64,000 bases of DNA from Bacilli bacterium (GCA_017502465.1 JAFVUY010000012.1:1-64000); one strand, 5' to 3'. Positions 54,417-63,335 are shown, numbered from the stretch's first letter. Numbers and translations are program-made. Notes: generated by a model from the sequence alone, not told the origin.

Positions 54417-55433
54417 ATGAAAGAAAAGGTTAGAATTCCAAAGGTTATTGAAAATAGAGTTATAAAAAGATATGGTTTTGCAACCTTCTTTTATGCATTT
54501 TTAATGCTTTGCTTCGTTGCTGTTCCTGTTGTTTCCCTTTTTATACCTATTATCGGTGTTGGTAATGTTAATAGCGAACCTATTGAATTTACAAGTTTAA
54601 CTACTCTTGATTTGGTTAAAGGTTTAGCGTTCCAACCAAACGCTATAATCGAGGCAATTAATGATAATTTTGATATTTTCTCAAAATATGAAATATTTGT
54701 ATTTGCAGTTTTCTTTGCATATGGCTTATTAGTTCTTTTTAGTTGGGCATGTGCGCTTATTCAATTGTGTAAAGCATTTAAATTAATTGTCTATGGTCGT
54801 TCATCTCATATGTTTAGACCAATTATTACCGGATTATTTGCTTTTATTTGGCAAGCTTTGCTTCTTGCCGCCGGATTCGTGGTTAAATATCTAGCCGATG
54901 AAGTATCCGAAATGGCGGGATATCCTTTAGTTATTGGGGTTAGTTATGTCCCAATAATCCTTTTAGGAGTTGAACTTTTACTATTCATAGTAATGATTAT
55001 TACTTATTCTATTTGTTTCTCCCATAAATTGTATTTATATGATATCGATATGGATTATTATCAATACGACATTATGGTGGAAGATTTTGTTCCAGAAGAA
55101 ATCAAAGGTCTTGAAGGCAAAATTAGTAGAATTGGACCTCATCAATATGCGAAAAGCGATATATCATATGCCTTTATTCCTGCGGGAATTACATATATTG
55201 GAGAAGGAGCTTTCTCTAATTGTGTTAAATTGGAATCTGTCTTAATCCCAAGATCAGTCAAAGAAATTAAATTTAATGCTTTTTTCCACTGCCCAAGATT
55301 AACAAAAATAAAATATAACGGAACCAAACTCCAATGGGCGAAAGTTAAAAGAGGAAGTAACTGGCTTAATAAATGTGGAACGGACGTTGTTGAATGTAAG
55401 GACGGACACATTAAAGTCGATATTTATAAATAA
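54417..55433 (+). CDS. Membrane protein with BspA-like leucine-rich repeat tail
   Basis: 338 residues from the ATG at 54417, chosen because the TATAAT box covers the earlier ATG. Four membrane helices (about 16-42, 88-112, 125-150, 170-200) are followed by a soluble C-terminus. The segment at about 245-310 (FIPAGITYIGEGAFSNCVKLESV, split here only by the motif, and LIPRSVKEIKFNAFFHC) has the LRR_5 pattern of BspA-type repeats. With an even number of helices and a basic N-terminus, the repeats would face the cytoplasm, unlike most BspA proteins. Function unknown. Confidence 0.72.
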   Translation: MKEKVRIPKVIENRVIKRYGFATFFYAFLMLCFVAVPVVSLFIPIIGVGNVNSEPIEFTSLTTLDLVKGLAFQPNAIIEAINDNFDIFSKYEIFVFAVFFAYGLLVLFSWACALIQLCKAFKLIVYGRSSHMFRPIITGLFAFIWQALLLAAGFVVKYLADEVSEMAGYPLVIGVSYVPIILLGVELLLFIVMIITYSICFSHKLYLYDIDMDYYQYDIMVEDFVPEEIKGLEGKISRIGPHQYAKSDISYAFIPAGITYIGEGAFSNCVKLESVLIPRSVKEIKFNAFFHCPRLTKIKYNGTKLQWAKVKRGSNWLNKCGTDVVECKDGHIKVDIYK

Positions 55434-55436
55434 GTG

Positions 55437-55465
55437 TTGATTTATTAAAAATATTAATATATATT
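55437..55465 (+). promoter_or_regulatory. Promoter of the rimP-nusA-infB-rbfA operon
   Basis: TTGATT (55437-55442), 17-nt spacer, TATATT (55460-55465). Transcription would start near 55472, the base of the first leader hairpin. Confidence 0.6.
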
Positions 55466-55471
55466 AATGAC

Positions 55472-55526
55472 GTTGGGAAACCAACATATACTCTTAACAG
55501 AGTGGCGAGAGCCACTCTTTGTTTTT
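55472..55526 (+). promoter_or_regulatory. Structured leader of rimP with terminator-like hairpin
   Basis: The first hairpin GTTGG-GAAA-CCAAC (55472-55485) would cap the 5' end. The second, AGAGTGGC-GAGA-GCCACTCT (55499-55518) followed by TTGTTTTT, is a terminator. As it lies between promoter and rimP, it probably attenuates the operon, perhaps through NusA feedback. That control is inference. Confidence 0.65.
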
Positions 55527-55542
55527 GAGAGATAGGAGATGT

Positions 55543-56001
55543 ATGGAATTAAATTCTATTAAACAATTATTAGAAGATTTCTTAGAAGAAATTGGTTATG
55601 AACTATATGACATTTCTTTAAAAAAAGAAATGGGAGATTTAGTTCTTGAAGTTATTGTCGACAAAGATTCTCCAATTGATATGGATATGATTTGTGATGT
55701 AAGCGAAAAAATTTCTTCGAAACTTGATGAAATTAACCCTATCGAAGAAGGATATATTTTAAATGTTTCTTCTTTAGGCGCGGAAAAACCATTAACTGTA
55801 GAAAAACTTCCAAAATATATTAATAGTTTTATTCATCTACATCTTAAACATCCAGTCGATGGAGAAAATATTTATGAAGGTATTCTTGAAGATGTGAAAG
55901 ATAATAAATTAATTCTTTCTTACAAAATCAAAACCAGAACTAAAAAAATCGAAGTCGAACTAGATAACATTTATAAAGTTCGTTTAGCAATTAAATTTTA
56001 A
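55543..56001 (+). CDS. rimP: Ribosome maturation factor RimP
   Basis: 152 residues from the ATG at 55543, set by AGGAGA; an ATG 24 nt upstream lies on the ribosome-binding site side and is rejected. The RimP start (IKQLLEDFLEEIGYELYDISLKKE, split as a family pattern), LEVIVDKDSPIDMDMICDVS and the YILNVSSLGAEKPL segment match the family, where SSPG is usual. It helps 30S subunit maturation. First gene of the nusA-infB operon. Confidence 0.9.
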   Translation: MELNSIKQLLEDFLEEIGYELYDISLKKEMGDLVLEVIVDKDSPIDMDMICDVSEKISSKLDEINPIEEGYILNVSSLGAEKPLTVEKLPKYINSFIHLHLKHPVDGENIYEGILEDVKDNKLILSYKIKTRTKKIEVELDNIYKVRLAIKF

Positions 56002-56018
56002 TAAAGGAGTTTATTTTT

Positions 56019-57674
56019 ATGGCTATTAACGCACAAGCATTCTTAGAAGCATTAAATGAGATTGAAGCTCTTAAAGGTGTTTCTAAAGATATTATCCTTG
56101 AGTCATTAAAAGAAGCGATGATGAAAGGATATCGTAAACAATTAGGCGCGGATGACGCATTAGTTCGTGTCGAAATTGATCCTATCAGCGGTACTATTGA
56201 AATGTACCAAATCCAAATGGTCGTCGCGGAAGTTGAAGATGATTTATTAGAAATCTCTTTAGAAGATGCCCAAGCCGTCGATAAAAAATACCAAATCGGC
56301 GATGAATTCTTAATCCCTGCATCTTTTGATGATTTAAGAAAAGCTACTGCGATGAATATTAAGTCGATTTTAAAACAAAAAGTCGCTGAAGCAGAAAAAT
56401 CTGCTTTATATGAAACTTTCAAAGACAAAATCGGCACGATGATTACTGGTAAAGTTGAAAAAGTTGATGATAGAGGTGTTTCTGTCAATATCGTCAAAAC
56501 TTCTGTCTTCTTACCAAGAACCGCGATGATTGGCGATGAAAAATTCGAAGTCGGTGACACAATCAAATTATATGTTAGCGACGTTGCAAGTGGCACAAAA
56601 GGTGCTCACATCATCGTTAGCAGAGCTAACGAAGGTTTCTTAAAATCATTATTCTTCGAAGAAATTCACGACATCTATGATGGCACAATCATCATTAAAG
56701 CTATCGCAAGATTTGCGGGTAAAAGAAGTAAAGTTGCTGTTTATTCAAACGATCCAAACGTTGACCCAGCTGGTGCATGTATTGGACCTAACGGTAGCAA
56801 AATTCAAAAAATCGTTTCTCAATTAGGAAACGGACAATCCAAAGAAAAAATCGATGTTATCGCTTGGAGCGAAAATCCAGCTTTATTCATTATGGAATCT
56901 TTAAAACCTGCTCAAGTTATTGGTATTAACATTGAAGAAGGTGAAAAGAAAGCCACCGCTATTGTTGATGAAAATTCATTCTTCTTAGCAATCGGCAAAG
57001 TCGGTATCAATACTAAACTGGCAGTGCGTTTAACAGGTTATAAGATTGATATCAAAACCGAAGAACAAGCTCTCGAAGAAGGTATTAACTTTAAAACATT
57101 TGAAGAAATTCAAGCTGAAGAAGTCGCTCTTAAAGCTCAAAGAATTAGAGAAGCTCAAATTCAAGCAACAAAAACTGAAGAAACAAGCGTTCTTCCAGGT
57201 TTACCAGAAGGCTATGTTGCACCAACTGAACGTCAATATGAAGATGAAGTTGATGAAGATATAGAAGAAGCTTTAACAAGAGAAAGTGAAAAAGAAGAAA
57301 CTATAACTCCTATCGAAGAAACTCCAGTTGTTGAAGAAACTGTTGAAGAAACAACACCTGTTGTTGAAGAAGAGGTTAAAGTTACGACTGTTGAAACAAC
57401 TACAACTATCGAAGATTTAGAAAAATCTTTAGAAGAAGATAAAACAAAAACTAAATCCAAAGGTGGTTATAAGAAATTCAATAAAAAGAAAAAAGAAGAA
57501 GAAAGTGAAGAAACAGTTAAAGTCACTCCAACTGTTGATCCAAGTACTTATATGTCCATCTATACAGAGGAAGAACTCGCTGAAATGGAAGAAGAAGAAT
57601 ACGAAGACGATTATGTTGAAGATGATGACATCGACTATGATGAATACGATTCATATTACGATGACGAACAATAA
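56019..57674 (+). CDS. nusA: Transcription factor NusA with long acidic tail
   Basis: A 551-residue protein. The N-terminal RNA-polymerase-binding domain covers 1-125, S1 domain about 133-200, KH1 about 229-290 (CIGPNGSKIQKI) and KH2 about 310-350. Beyond about 385, where Firmicute NusA usually ends, runs an acidic, Glu/Thr/Asp-rich tail of about 165 residues ending in Asp/Tyr repeats. It controls pausing, termination and antitermination. AAAGGAG precedes the ATG. The ylxR and ylxQ genes that normally follow are absent. A hairpin without T tract (57690-57707) separates it from infB. Confidence 0.93.
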   Translation: MAINAQAFLEALNEIEALKGVSKDIILESLKEAMMKGYRKQLGADDALVRVEIDPISGTIEMYQIQMVVAEVEDDLLEISLEDAQAVDKKYQIGDEFLIPASFDDLRKATAMNIKSILKQKVAEAEKSALYETFKDKIGTMITGKVEKVDDRGVSVNIVKTSVFLPRTAMIGDEKFEVGDTIKLYVSDVASGTKGAHIIVSRANEGFLKSLFFEEIHDIYDGTIIIKAIARFAGKRSKVAVYSNDPNVDPAGACIGPNGSKIQKIVSQLGNGQSKEKIDVIAWSENPALFIMESLKPAQVIGINIEEGEKKATAIVDENSFFLAIGKVGINTKLAVRLTGYKIDIKTEEQALEEGINFKTFEEIQAEEVALKAQRIREAQIQATKTEETSVLPGLPEGYVAPTERQYEDEVDEDIEEALTRESEKEETITPIEETPVVEETVEETTPVVEEEVKVTTVETTTTIEDLEKSLEEDKTKTKSKGGYKKFNKKKKEEESEETVKVTPTVDPSTYMSIYTEEELAEMEEEEYEDDYVEDDDIDYDEYDSYYDDEQ

Positions 57675-57741
57675 TCATTCTCTTCTAAATTAGTAATTTA
57701 TTACTAAAATAAAAATATTTTAAAGAAAGAAGGTGTTAGAT

Positions 57742-59577
57742 ATGTCAAAAAAGAATAAAGCCCCAACAAGAGAAACTAACGTTTCTACTAAGGTGAACAA
57801 TTCTAAAGTTAAGACAAAACTTAATGGTGGTGTTTTCACTTATACAGGCGCAATTTCAGTAGGCGAATTAGCTACAGCTTTAGGTGTCGCCTCATCTGAT
57901 ATTATTAAATTCCTCTTCCTTCAAAAGAAGATGATTACTATCAATACCGTTCTCGATGATGAATTAATTGGAACCATCTGTTTAGAATTCGGTTACGATT
58001 TCGAAAAGAAGGTTATTGTCGAAGCTGAAAATTTCGAAGATTTAGTCATCGAAGATGATCCAACTAAATTAGTTGAAAGACCCCCAGTTGTTACCGTTAT
58101 GGGACACGTTGACCATGGTAAAACTACGCTTATCGACGCGATTAGAAATTCTAATGTCGCTGCCGGAGAAGTTGGTGGTATTTCACAAGAAATCGGTGCT
58201 TATCAAAAAGAAATTAATGGTAAGAAAATTACATTTATTGACACTCCAGGACACGAAGCTTTTACTGCGATGAGAAGTCGCGGTGCTTCGGTTACTGATA
58301 TTGTTATCCTTGTCGTTGCTGCTGATGATGGTGTTATGCCTCAAACAGTCGAAGCTATCGACCACGCGAAAGCTGCAGGAGTCCCAATTGTTGTCGCAAT
58401 TAACAAAATGGACAAACCAGGCGTTGATCCAAACAGAGTTAAAAACGAATTAATGCAACATGATGTTATTCCTGAAGATTTCGGAGGAGATGCTGTTTGT
58501 GTTGAAATTTCTGCGAAGCAGAAAAAGAATATCGACGCTTTACTTGAAGCGGTCTTATTCATTGCGGAACTTAAAGAACTTAAAGCTAACCCAGACCGTT
58601 ATGCGATGGGTACAGTTTTAGAAGCAAAACTTGATAAAAACGAAGGTCCAAAAGCCACGTTATTGATTCAAAACGGTACGATGAAAACTGGTGACTTCTT
58701 AGTTGTTGGAACCTCTTATGGTAAAGCTCGTCGTATGACAAATGAATTTAAGAAAGTTTTAAGCGAAGCTACACCTAGTACACCTGTTTCAGTTATTGGT
58801 TTAACCGAAGTTCCTGAAGCTGGTGATAGATTTATGGCCTTCGCTGAAGAGAGTGAAGCTAGAACAATCGCTACTAAACGTAAACAAATTAAAGAATCCA
58901 AAACAAGAAACGCTACTAGTGCGGCCTCTTTAGAAGATTTATTTAATAAGATTCACGAAGGCGAAGTTCAAAATATCAATATTATCATTAAAGCTGATTC
59001 TACGGGTTCTGCTGAAGCAGTTAAATCTTCCTTAGAAAAATTAACTAATGACGAAATTAAAATTAATATTATTAGAGCTACCGCAGGTGGCATCACTGAA
59101 AGTGATGTCCTATTGGCATCTGCCTCTAATGCGATTATTTATGGCTTTAATGTTAGACCTGATGCAAGAACCAGAGCAAAAGCCGAAGAAGAAAAAGTTG
59201 AAATCAGATTACATAGAATCATTTACGCTTTAATTGAAGAAATTCAAGCTGCGATGAAAGGTATGCTCGCTCCAACAATGGTGGAAAAAGTTATCGGTCA
59301 AGCCGAAGTCAGAAGATTATTTAAAGTTTCTAAATTAGGAACAATCGCTGGATGTATGATTATTGATGGTTCAATTAAAAATAACGCTCGCATTCGTGTC
59401 TTAAGAGAAGGCATCATCGTTTATGAAGGAAAACTTGCATCTCTTCAAAGAGAAAAAGATCAAGTTAAAGAAGTCAAAAACGGTTATGAATGTGGTATGT
59501 TAGTTGAAAACTTCAACGACATTAAAGAAGGCGACATTATCGAAGCTTCTGAAATGGTAGAAGAAAAAGGTGAATAG
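57742..59577 (+). CDS. infB: Translation initiation factor IF-2
   Basis: 611 residues from the ATG at 57742, with AAGAAGG about 10 nt upstream; an in-frame GTG at 57733 overlaps that site. IF2_N domain at about 32-85. G-domain motifs: GHVDHGKT (121-128), DTPGHE, NKMD; the C-terminal domains end with ARIRVLREG and VKNGYECG. The N-terminal extension is short, as in reduced Bacilli and mycoplasmas. It places initiator tRNA on the 30S subunit. rbfA follows 2 nt downstream. Confidence 0.95.
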   Translation: MSKKNKAPTRETNVSTKVNNSKVKTKLNGGVFTYTGAISVGELATALGVASSDIIKFLFLQKKMITINTVLDDELIGTICLEFGYDFEKKVIVEAENFEDLVIEDDPTKLVERPPVVTVMGHVDHGKTTLIDAIRNSNVAAGEVGGISQEIGAYQKEINGKKITFIDTPGHEAFTAMRSRGASVTDIVILVVAADDGVMPQTVEAIDHAKAAGVPIVVAINKMDKPGVDPNRVKNELMQHDVIPEDFGGDAVCVEISAKQKKNIDALLEAVLFIAELKELKANPDRYAMGTVLEAKLDKNEGPKATLLIQNGTMKTGDFLVVGTSYGKARRMTNEFKKVLSEATPSTPVSVIGLTEVPEAGDRFMAFAEESEARTIATKRKQIKESKTRNATSAASLEDLFNKIHEGEVQNINIIIKADSTGSAEAVKSSLEKLTNDEIKINIIRATAGGITESDVLLASASNAIIYGFNVRPDARTRAKAEEEKVEIRLHRIIYALIEEIQAAMKGMLAPTMVEKVIGQAEVRRLFKVSKLGTIAGCMIIDGSIKNNARIRVLREGIIVYEGKLASLQREKDQVKEVKNGYECGMLVENFNDIKEGDIIEASEMVEEKGE

Positions 59578-59579
59578 TA

Positions 59580-59906
59580 ATGGCGTCTAAGGTTGAAAGA
59601 ATTCAAACCTTAATCATGCGTAACATTTCTGAAATTATTCAATTCCAAATTAAAAATCCTAAATTAGGATTCGTCACAATTCCTGAAGTTAAAGTTTCAA
59701 AAGATTTCTCCCATGCGAAAGTTTATGTTTCATTTATTAATGAAAACGAAATTAGAGATGGGATGCAAGTCTTAGAAAAAGCTAAAGGATATATTAGAAG
59801 TGAATTAGCGTCTAGACTTGATATTAGACGTGTTCCAGAAATTACATTCTGCTTAGATGATGGTTATAAAAAAGAGCAACGCATTACGGAGTTGCTCAAC
59901 AAATAA
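59580..59906 (+). CDS. rbfA: 30S ribosome-binding factor RbfA
   Basis: A 108-residue protein with a single KH-like domain. Start RIQTLIMRNISEIIQ, then LGFVTIPEVKVSKDFSHAKVYV in the middle (family pattern VTI-V-VS-D---A-VYV) and RRVPEITFCLDDGY near the end. It assists 16S rRNA 5'-end maturation, especially in the cold. Last gene of the operon. Its final 11 nt overlap the convergent TtcA-like gene on the other strand. Confidence 0.92.
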   Translation: MASKVERIQTLIMRNISEIIQFQIKNPKLGFVTIPEVKVSKDFSHAKVYVSFINENEIRDGMQVLEKAKGYIRSELASRLDIRRVPEITFCLDDGYKKEQRITELLNK

Positions 59907-61113
59907 AGGACACATATGTGTCCTTTTTACTTACTTTTTTAAATAGAAAATGCTCAATGTCAGCTTCATAGAAAGGATCGCCTTCTATATTAAAACCTAA
60001 AGATAAATAGAAATCTTTAAGGTGAGACATACCGTGAATATAAATAGTGCATGGATTGAATTTAGATATCAATAAATCTTTTAAAAAGGTGATTGCTAAT
60101 CGTCCATAGCCTTTCTTTTGATATTCTTTTAATATAGCGAATCTTTCGATTTTATAACCAAGTTCAGTTTTTCTATATCTAATCGTACCAATTGGTTTGT
60201 TTTCAAATAAAATTAGAAAAGATGTTGAACCTATTTCTTTTTCATATTCAAATTCTAAGGAATAATCAATCCCCATATCTTTTACGAACACTTGATATCG
60301 AATATCATTTACATTGATTTGATCTTCTTTTCTGATTACTGGCTTAAGTGTTAACCCCTCAGCGTTTAATTGATAGGTTATGTCATCATCCCATAAAGAA
60401 TATTTTTCGTAATTAGATAACATGGTTAAAAAGTTATTTTTAGATTCTTTAAATTGCTTATAAATGTTATTTATAACATTTTTAATATCTTCTCTAGTTG
60501 TGAATTTATCACTTGGACAGGCTGAAGTAAGAACTGGTAAATCCTCCTCTTTAATCAAGGAAACAATATCTTTTTCTCTCACTAATGAAAAAGGTCTAAT
60601 AAATGTAATATTAGCCCGTTCTAAATGCATTTTAGGGGCGAAAGTCGCTACTCTTCCACCATAAATTTCATTCATAAACAATGTTTCAATCGCGTCATCT
60701 GCGTGATGGGCGAATGCAACTTTGTTAAAGCCTAATTCATTCGCAACTTTATTGATCGCAGCTTTTTTCATTTTTGAGCAAATAGAACAAGGTAAATGTT
60801 TGTCATCTTCTTTGTTTGCGAGCAATATTTTATATACATCTCTTGCGTCATAAACAATGAGATTTAGGTCTAACGATCTACAAAAATCAATCATAATTGA
60901 AGGATTAAATCCTTCAAAACCTAAGTCTAATATGACAGGTTGGATAATAAAATTTGTGTGTGAAAATTTTTGATATAAACTAAGGGCGTAAAGCAAAGCA
61001 ACTGAATCTTTTCCACCAGAAAGGCCTACAACAATTTTATCTTTATGTTGTATTAAATTGTATGTAGCGTCCGCTTTTCTTAAACACGCTAGAATTGTTC
61101 GTATTGCCTTCAT
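59896..61113 (-). CDS. TtcA-like tRNA thiolase fused to a GNAT acetyltransferase
   Basis: A 405-residue fusion. Residues 1-250 are a PP-loop ATP pyrophosphatase of the TtcA group: SGGKDS (32-37), CSIC (C109, C112), AHHADDAIET and a later Cys in SACPSD, consistent with a cluster-binding tRNA C32 thiolase. Residues about 265-395 form a GNAT domain (FENKPIGTIRYR, ERFAILKEYQKKGYGRLAITFL with the acetyl-CoA loop, FYLSLGF). I know of no described substrate for such a fusion. A promoter TTGCAA-18-TATAAT lies directly upstream, and the mRNA would be nearly leaderless. Confidence 0.82.
   Translation of the reverse strand: MKAIRTILACLRKADATYNLIQHKDKIVVGLSGGKDSVALLYALSLYQKFSHTNFIIQPVILDLGFEGFNPSIMIDFCRSLDLNLIVYDARDVYKILLANKEDDKHLPCSICSKMKKAAINKVANELGFNKVAFAHHADDAIETLFMNEIYGGRVATFAPKMHLERANITFIRPFSLVREKDIVSLIKEEDLPVLTSACPSDKFTTREDIKNVINNIYKQFKESKNNFLTMLSNYEKYSLWDDDITYQLNAEGLTLKPVIRKEDQINVNDIRYQVFVKDMGIDYSLEFEYEKEIGSTSFLILFENKPIGTIRYRKTELGYKIERFAILKEYQKKGYGRLAITFLKDLLISKFNPCTIYIHGMSHLKDFYLSLGFNIEGDPFYEADIEHFLFKKVSKKDTYVSFIC
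59905..59928. terminator. Bidirectional terminator at the rbfA / TtcA-like gene junction
   Basis: Perfect palindrome AAAGGACACAT/ATGTGTCCTTT (59905-59926) with extra T on each strand. It overlaps both stop-codon regions. Confidence 0.85.
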
Positions 61114-61122
61114 AACTGTTAA

Positions 61123-61152
61123 ATTATAAAATATCTATAGAGATATTTGCAA
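61123..61152 (-). promoter_or_regulatory. Promoter of the TtcA-GNAT gene
   Basis: On the - strand: TTGCAA (61152-61147), 18-nt spacer, perfect TATAAT (61128-61123), 9 nt before the ATG. The divergent truB promoter must share this 40-bp space; TATAAA at 61126 with TTGCCT at 61104 is a candidate. Confidence 0.6.
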
Positions 61153-61155
61153 GTT

Positions 61156-62007
61156 ATGGATGGTTTAATTTTAATAAATAAAGATAGAGATTGGACATCT
61201 AGAGATGTCTGTAATGTAGTCCAAAAAATTCATGGCACAAAAAAGGTTGGACACACAGGTACTCTTGATCCTTTTGCGGAAGGTCTCCTTTTAGTAACTA
61301 TTAATAAGGCTAATAAAATTGGTCAATTTTTAGACGATTTTACAAAAACTTATGTTGCTACATTAAAATTGGGTGTTAAAACTAACACAGGCGATTTAAC
61401 AGGCGAAGTTATTGAAACAATAGAAATCCCTAATATAAAAAAGGAGGATGTGGAAAAAGTTATCAAAACTTTTTTAGGAGATATTGAACAAATTCCCCCT
61501 ATGACAAGCGCGATTCATTATAAAGGAAGAAAATTATATGAATATTTTTATGAAGGAGTTGAGGTCGAAAGACCATCAAGAAAAGTTCATATTTATTCGA
61601 TTAATTTATTAGATTTTAAAGATGATACGATTGTTTTTGAAGTAGAAGTCTCTAAGGGAACATATATAAGAATTTTAGGAGAAGATATTGCTACTAAACT
61701 TAACACTGTTGGTCATTTAACAAGATTAATCAGAACTAAAATTGGTCCTTACGATATTAAAAATTCGATTAATTTAAAAGAACTTACAAATCAATTTATT
61801 ACATATACTATAGATGAAACCCTCTCGTTTTTAGATACTTTTGTCGTAGAGGAAAAAATGACAAAGAAGGTTAAAGACGGTTTATCGTTAACTATTCCAA
61901 ATATTAAAGGTGAATTAGTGTATATTAAAAGCGAAAACGATGAGCCACTAGCAATATATAAAAGAAAAGAAAATGACTTATTTGTCTGTAAAAGAGGAAT
62001 TTGGTAA
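61156..62007 (+). CDS. truB: tRNA pseudouridine(55) synthase TruB
   Basis: 283 residues from the ATG at 61156. A TTG at 61147 in frame is less likely because the family starts close to DGLILINKD. The catalytic Asp is D38 in GHTGTLDPFAEG. PPMTSAIHYKGRKLYEY and GTYIRILGEDIA are further family motifs. It makes pseudouridine 55 in the T loop of tRNAs. No Shine-Dalgarno site is seen. Its TAA overlaps the ribF ATG (TAATG), as in the common truB-ribF pairing. Confidence 0.93.
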   Translation: MDGLILINKDRDWTSRDVCNVVQKIHGTKKVGHTGTLDPFAEGLLLVTINKANKIGQFLDDFTKTYVATLKLGVKTNTGDLTGEVIETIEIPNIKKEDVEKVIKTFLGDIEQIPPMTSAIHYKGRKLYEYFYEGVEVERPSRKVHIYSINLLDFKDDTIVFEVEVSKGTYIRILGEDIATKLNTVGHLTRLIRTKIGPYDIKNSINLKELTNQFITYTIDETLSFLDTFVVEEKMTKKVKDGLSLTIPNIKGELVYIKSENDEPLAIYKRKENDLFVCKRGIW

Positions 62008-62906
62008 TGGAAATTATTGAAATTAATTTTAATGATTTTAAGAAGAATGATACACCTTTAGTCTTGTGCTTAGGTTCTTTTGATTCATTACATTTAGGCC
62101 ATCTTCAAATTATTAAACAAGCCATTAAAAGCGGACTGCCTGTCGCTGTCATGACTTTTGATTCTAATCCTAAATTCGTATTAGGCATTAGACAAACACG
62201 ACAAAGGGTGTTGTCTTTATACGATAAAGCTATGATTTTAGAAAAATTAGGTGTTTCAATTTTATATGTTTTACATTTTGATGAACAAGTCGCTAAAATG
62301 TCTAGATTCGAATTTATTGATTTAATTTTAAGTAAAATTAACCCAGTTAAGATTTTCTGCGGGGAAGATTACGCCTTTGGCTTAAATGCGAATGGTAATG
62401 TCGAATATCTTAAACAATATTTTGATGTTGAAGTAATCAAACTTCTTAAAATGAATGGCAAAAAGATCTCAACCGCAGATATTATTTCTCATCTACAAAA
62501 AGGAGAAATGGAAGAAGCATATGAACTATTGAATAGATATTATACGATAAGCGGAACAGTAGTTGATGGATTGAAAAATGGAAGAAAAATAGGATTCCCT
62601 ACTGCTAATCTTGATCTAGACTTTGAATATGTTCTTCCAAAAGAAGGTGTCTATATTGGTTACGCTTATGTCGATGAAATTAAACATAAAGCAATCATTG
62701 CAGTAGGAACTCATCCTACCATTCAGACATTGTCGAAACCTATTATAGAAGTTCATATTTTGTCCTTCAATGAAAATTTGTATGGTAAATTTATCGATGT
62801 ATCTTTTGTAAAAAGAATTAGAAATATCAATAAGTTTGAAAGTCTCGAAGACTTATCTAAGCAATTAGAAAAAGATAAAGAAATAGCAAAAAAAGAATTG
62901 AAATAG
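62007..62906 (+). CDS. ribF: Bifunctional riboflavin kinase / FAD synthetase RibF
   Basis: 299 residues from the ATG at 62007, set by AGAGGA and overlapping the truB stop. The N-terminal FAD-synthetase domain has LGSFDSLHLGHL (HxGH-type nucleotidyl site; Ser where Gly is common). The C-terminal kinase domain, from about 180, has YTISGTVVDGLKNGRK and IGFPTANLDLD. It turns riboflavin into FMN and FAD. Length is normal. Confidence 0.93.
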   Translation: MEIIEINFNDFKKNDTPLVLCLGSFDSLHLGHLQIIKQAIKSGLPVAVMTFDSNPKFVLGIRQTRQRVLSLYDKAMILEKLGVSILYVLHFDEQVAKMSRFEFIDLILSKINPVKIFCGEDYAFGLNANGNVEYLKQYFDVEVIKLLKMNGKKISTADIISHLQKGEMEEAYELLNRYYTISGTVVDGLKNGRKIGFPTANLDLDFEYVLPKEGVYIGYAYVDEIKHKAIIAVGTHPTIQTLSKPIIEVHILSFNENLYGKFIDVSFVKRIRNINKFESLEDLSKQLEKDKEIAKKELK

Positions 62907-62926
62907 TTTCAATTACTATGTAATAT
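62898..62926 (+). promoter_or_regulatory. Promoter of rpsO
   Basis: TTGAAA (62898-62903), 17-nt spacer, TAATAT (62921-62926), overlapping the end of ribF. Confidence 0.5.
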
Positions 62927-62931
62927 ATACA

Positions 62932-62985
62932 AGGCGACTTATCCTCAGGATAACGATTATCCTTCTATCGTCTCCCGGGAATAAG
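62932..62985 (+). promoter_or_regulatory. Structured rpsO leader, likely S15 autoregulation site
   Basis: GGATAA (62948-62953) can pair with TTATCC before it (62939-62944) or after it (62957-62962), giving two exclusive hairpins. GGCGAC (62932-62937) and GTCTCC (62970-62975) can close an outer stem with one mismatch. rpsO leaders in other bacteria bind S15 to block translation; the folds differ between groups. Confidence 0.55.
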
Positions 62986-63013
62986 TTAAGAAATTAAACA
63001 AGGAGGAAATATC

Positions 63014-63283
63014 ATGGCGCTTACAAAAGAAAGAAAAGCTGAGCTCGTCAAGAAATTCGGTAAAAGCGAAAACGACACTGGTTCAATTCAAGTCCAAGTT
63101 GCTCTTCTCACAGATCAAATCGTCGCTCTTACAGCTCACTTAAAAGCAAATAAGAAAGATGCCGCATCCCAAAGAGGTTTGATGAAATTAGTTGGTCAAC
63201 GTCGTAGTTTATTAGCTTACCTTCAAAGAACAAATCGTGATGCTTATCTCAAACTTATCGCTGAGCTCGGATTACGTAAATAG
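63014..63283 (+). CDS. rpsO: Ribosomal protein S15
   Basis: An 89-residue 30S protein of normal length. Family start LTKERKAELVKKFGKSENDTGSIQVQVALLT (pattern) and end RRSLLAYLQRTNRDAYLKLIAELGLRK (pattern). AAGGAGG sets the ATG. It binds the central domain of 16S rRNA. pnp follows, as in many bacteria. Confidence 0.96.
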   Translation: MALTKERKAELVKKFGKSENDTGSIQVQVALLTDQIVALTAHLKANKKDAASQRGLMKLVGQRRSLLAYLQRTNRDAYLKLIAELGLRK

Positions 63284-63290
63284 CAATTTA

Positions 63291-63322
63291 AAAGACTATC
63301 CAAATTTATGGATAGTTTTTTA
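63291..63322 (+). terminator. Terminator between rpsO and pnp
   Basis: ACTATCC (63295-63301) with GGATAGT (63310-63316), 8-nt loop, T run. Confidence 0.85.
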
Positions 63323-63335
63323 TTTATAAAAGATG

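Noticed and set aside
57233..57460. Ser/Val-rich - strand frame opposite the nusA tail
   Set aside because: It is the mirror of the Glu/Thr-rich nusA tail; low-complexity coding sequence creates the open frame.
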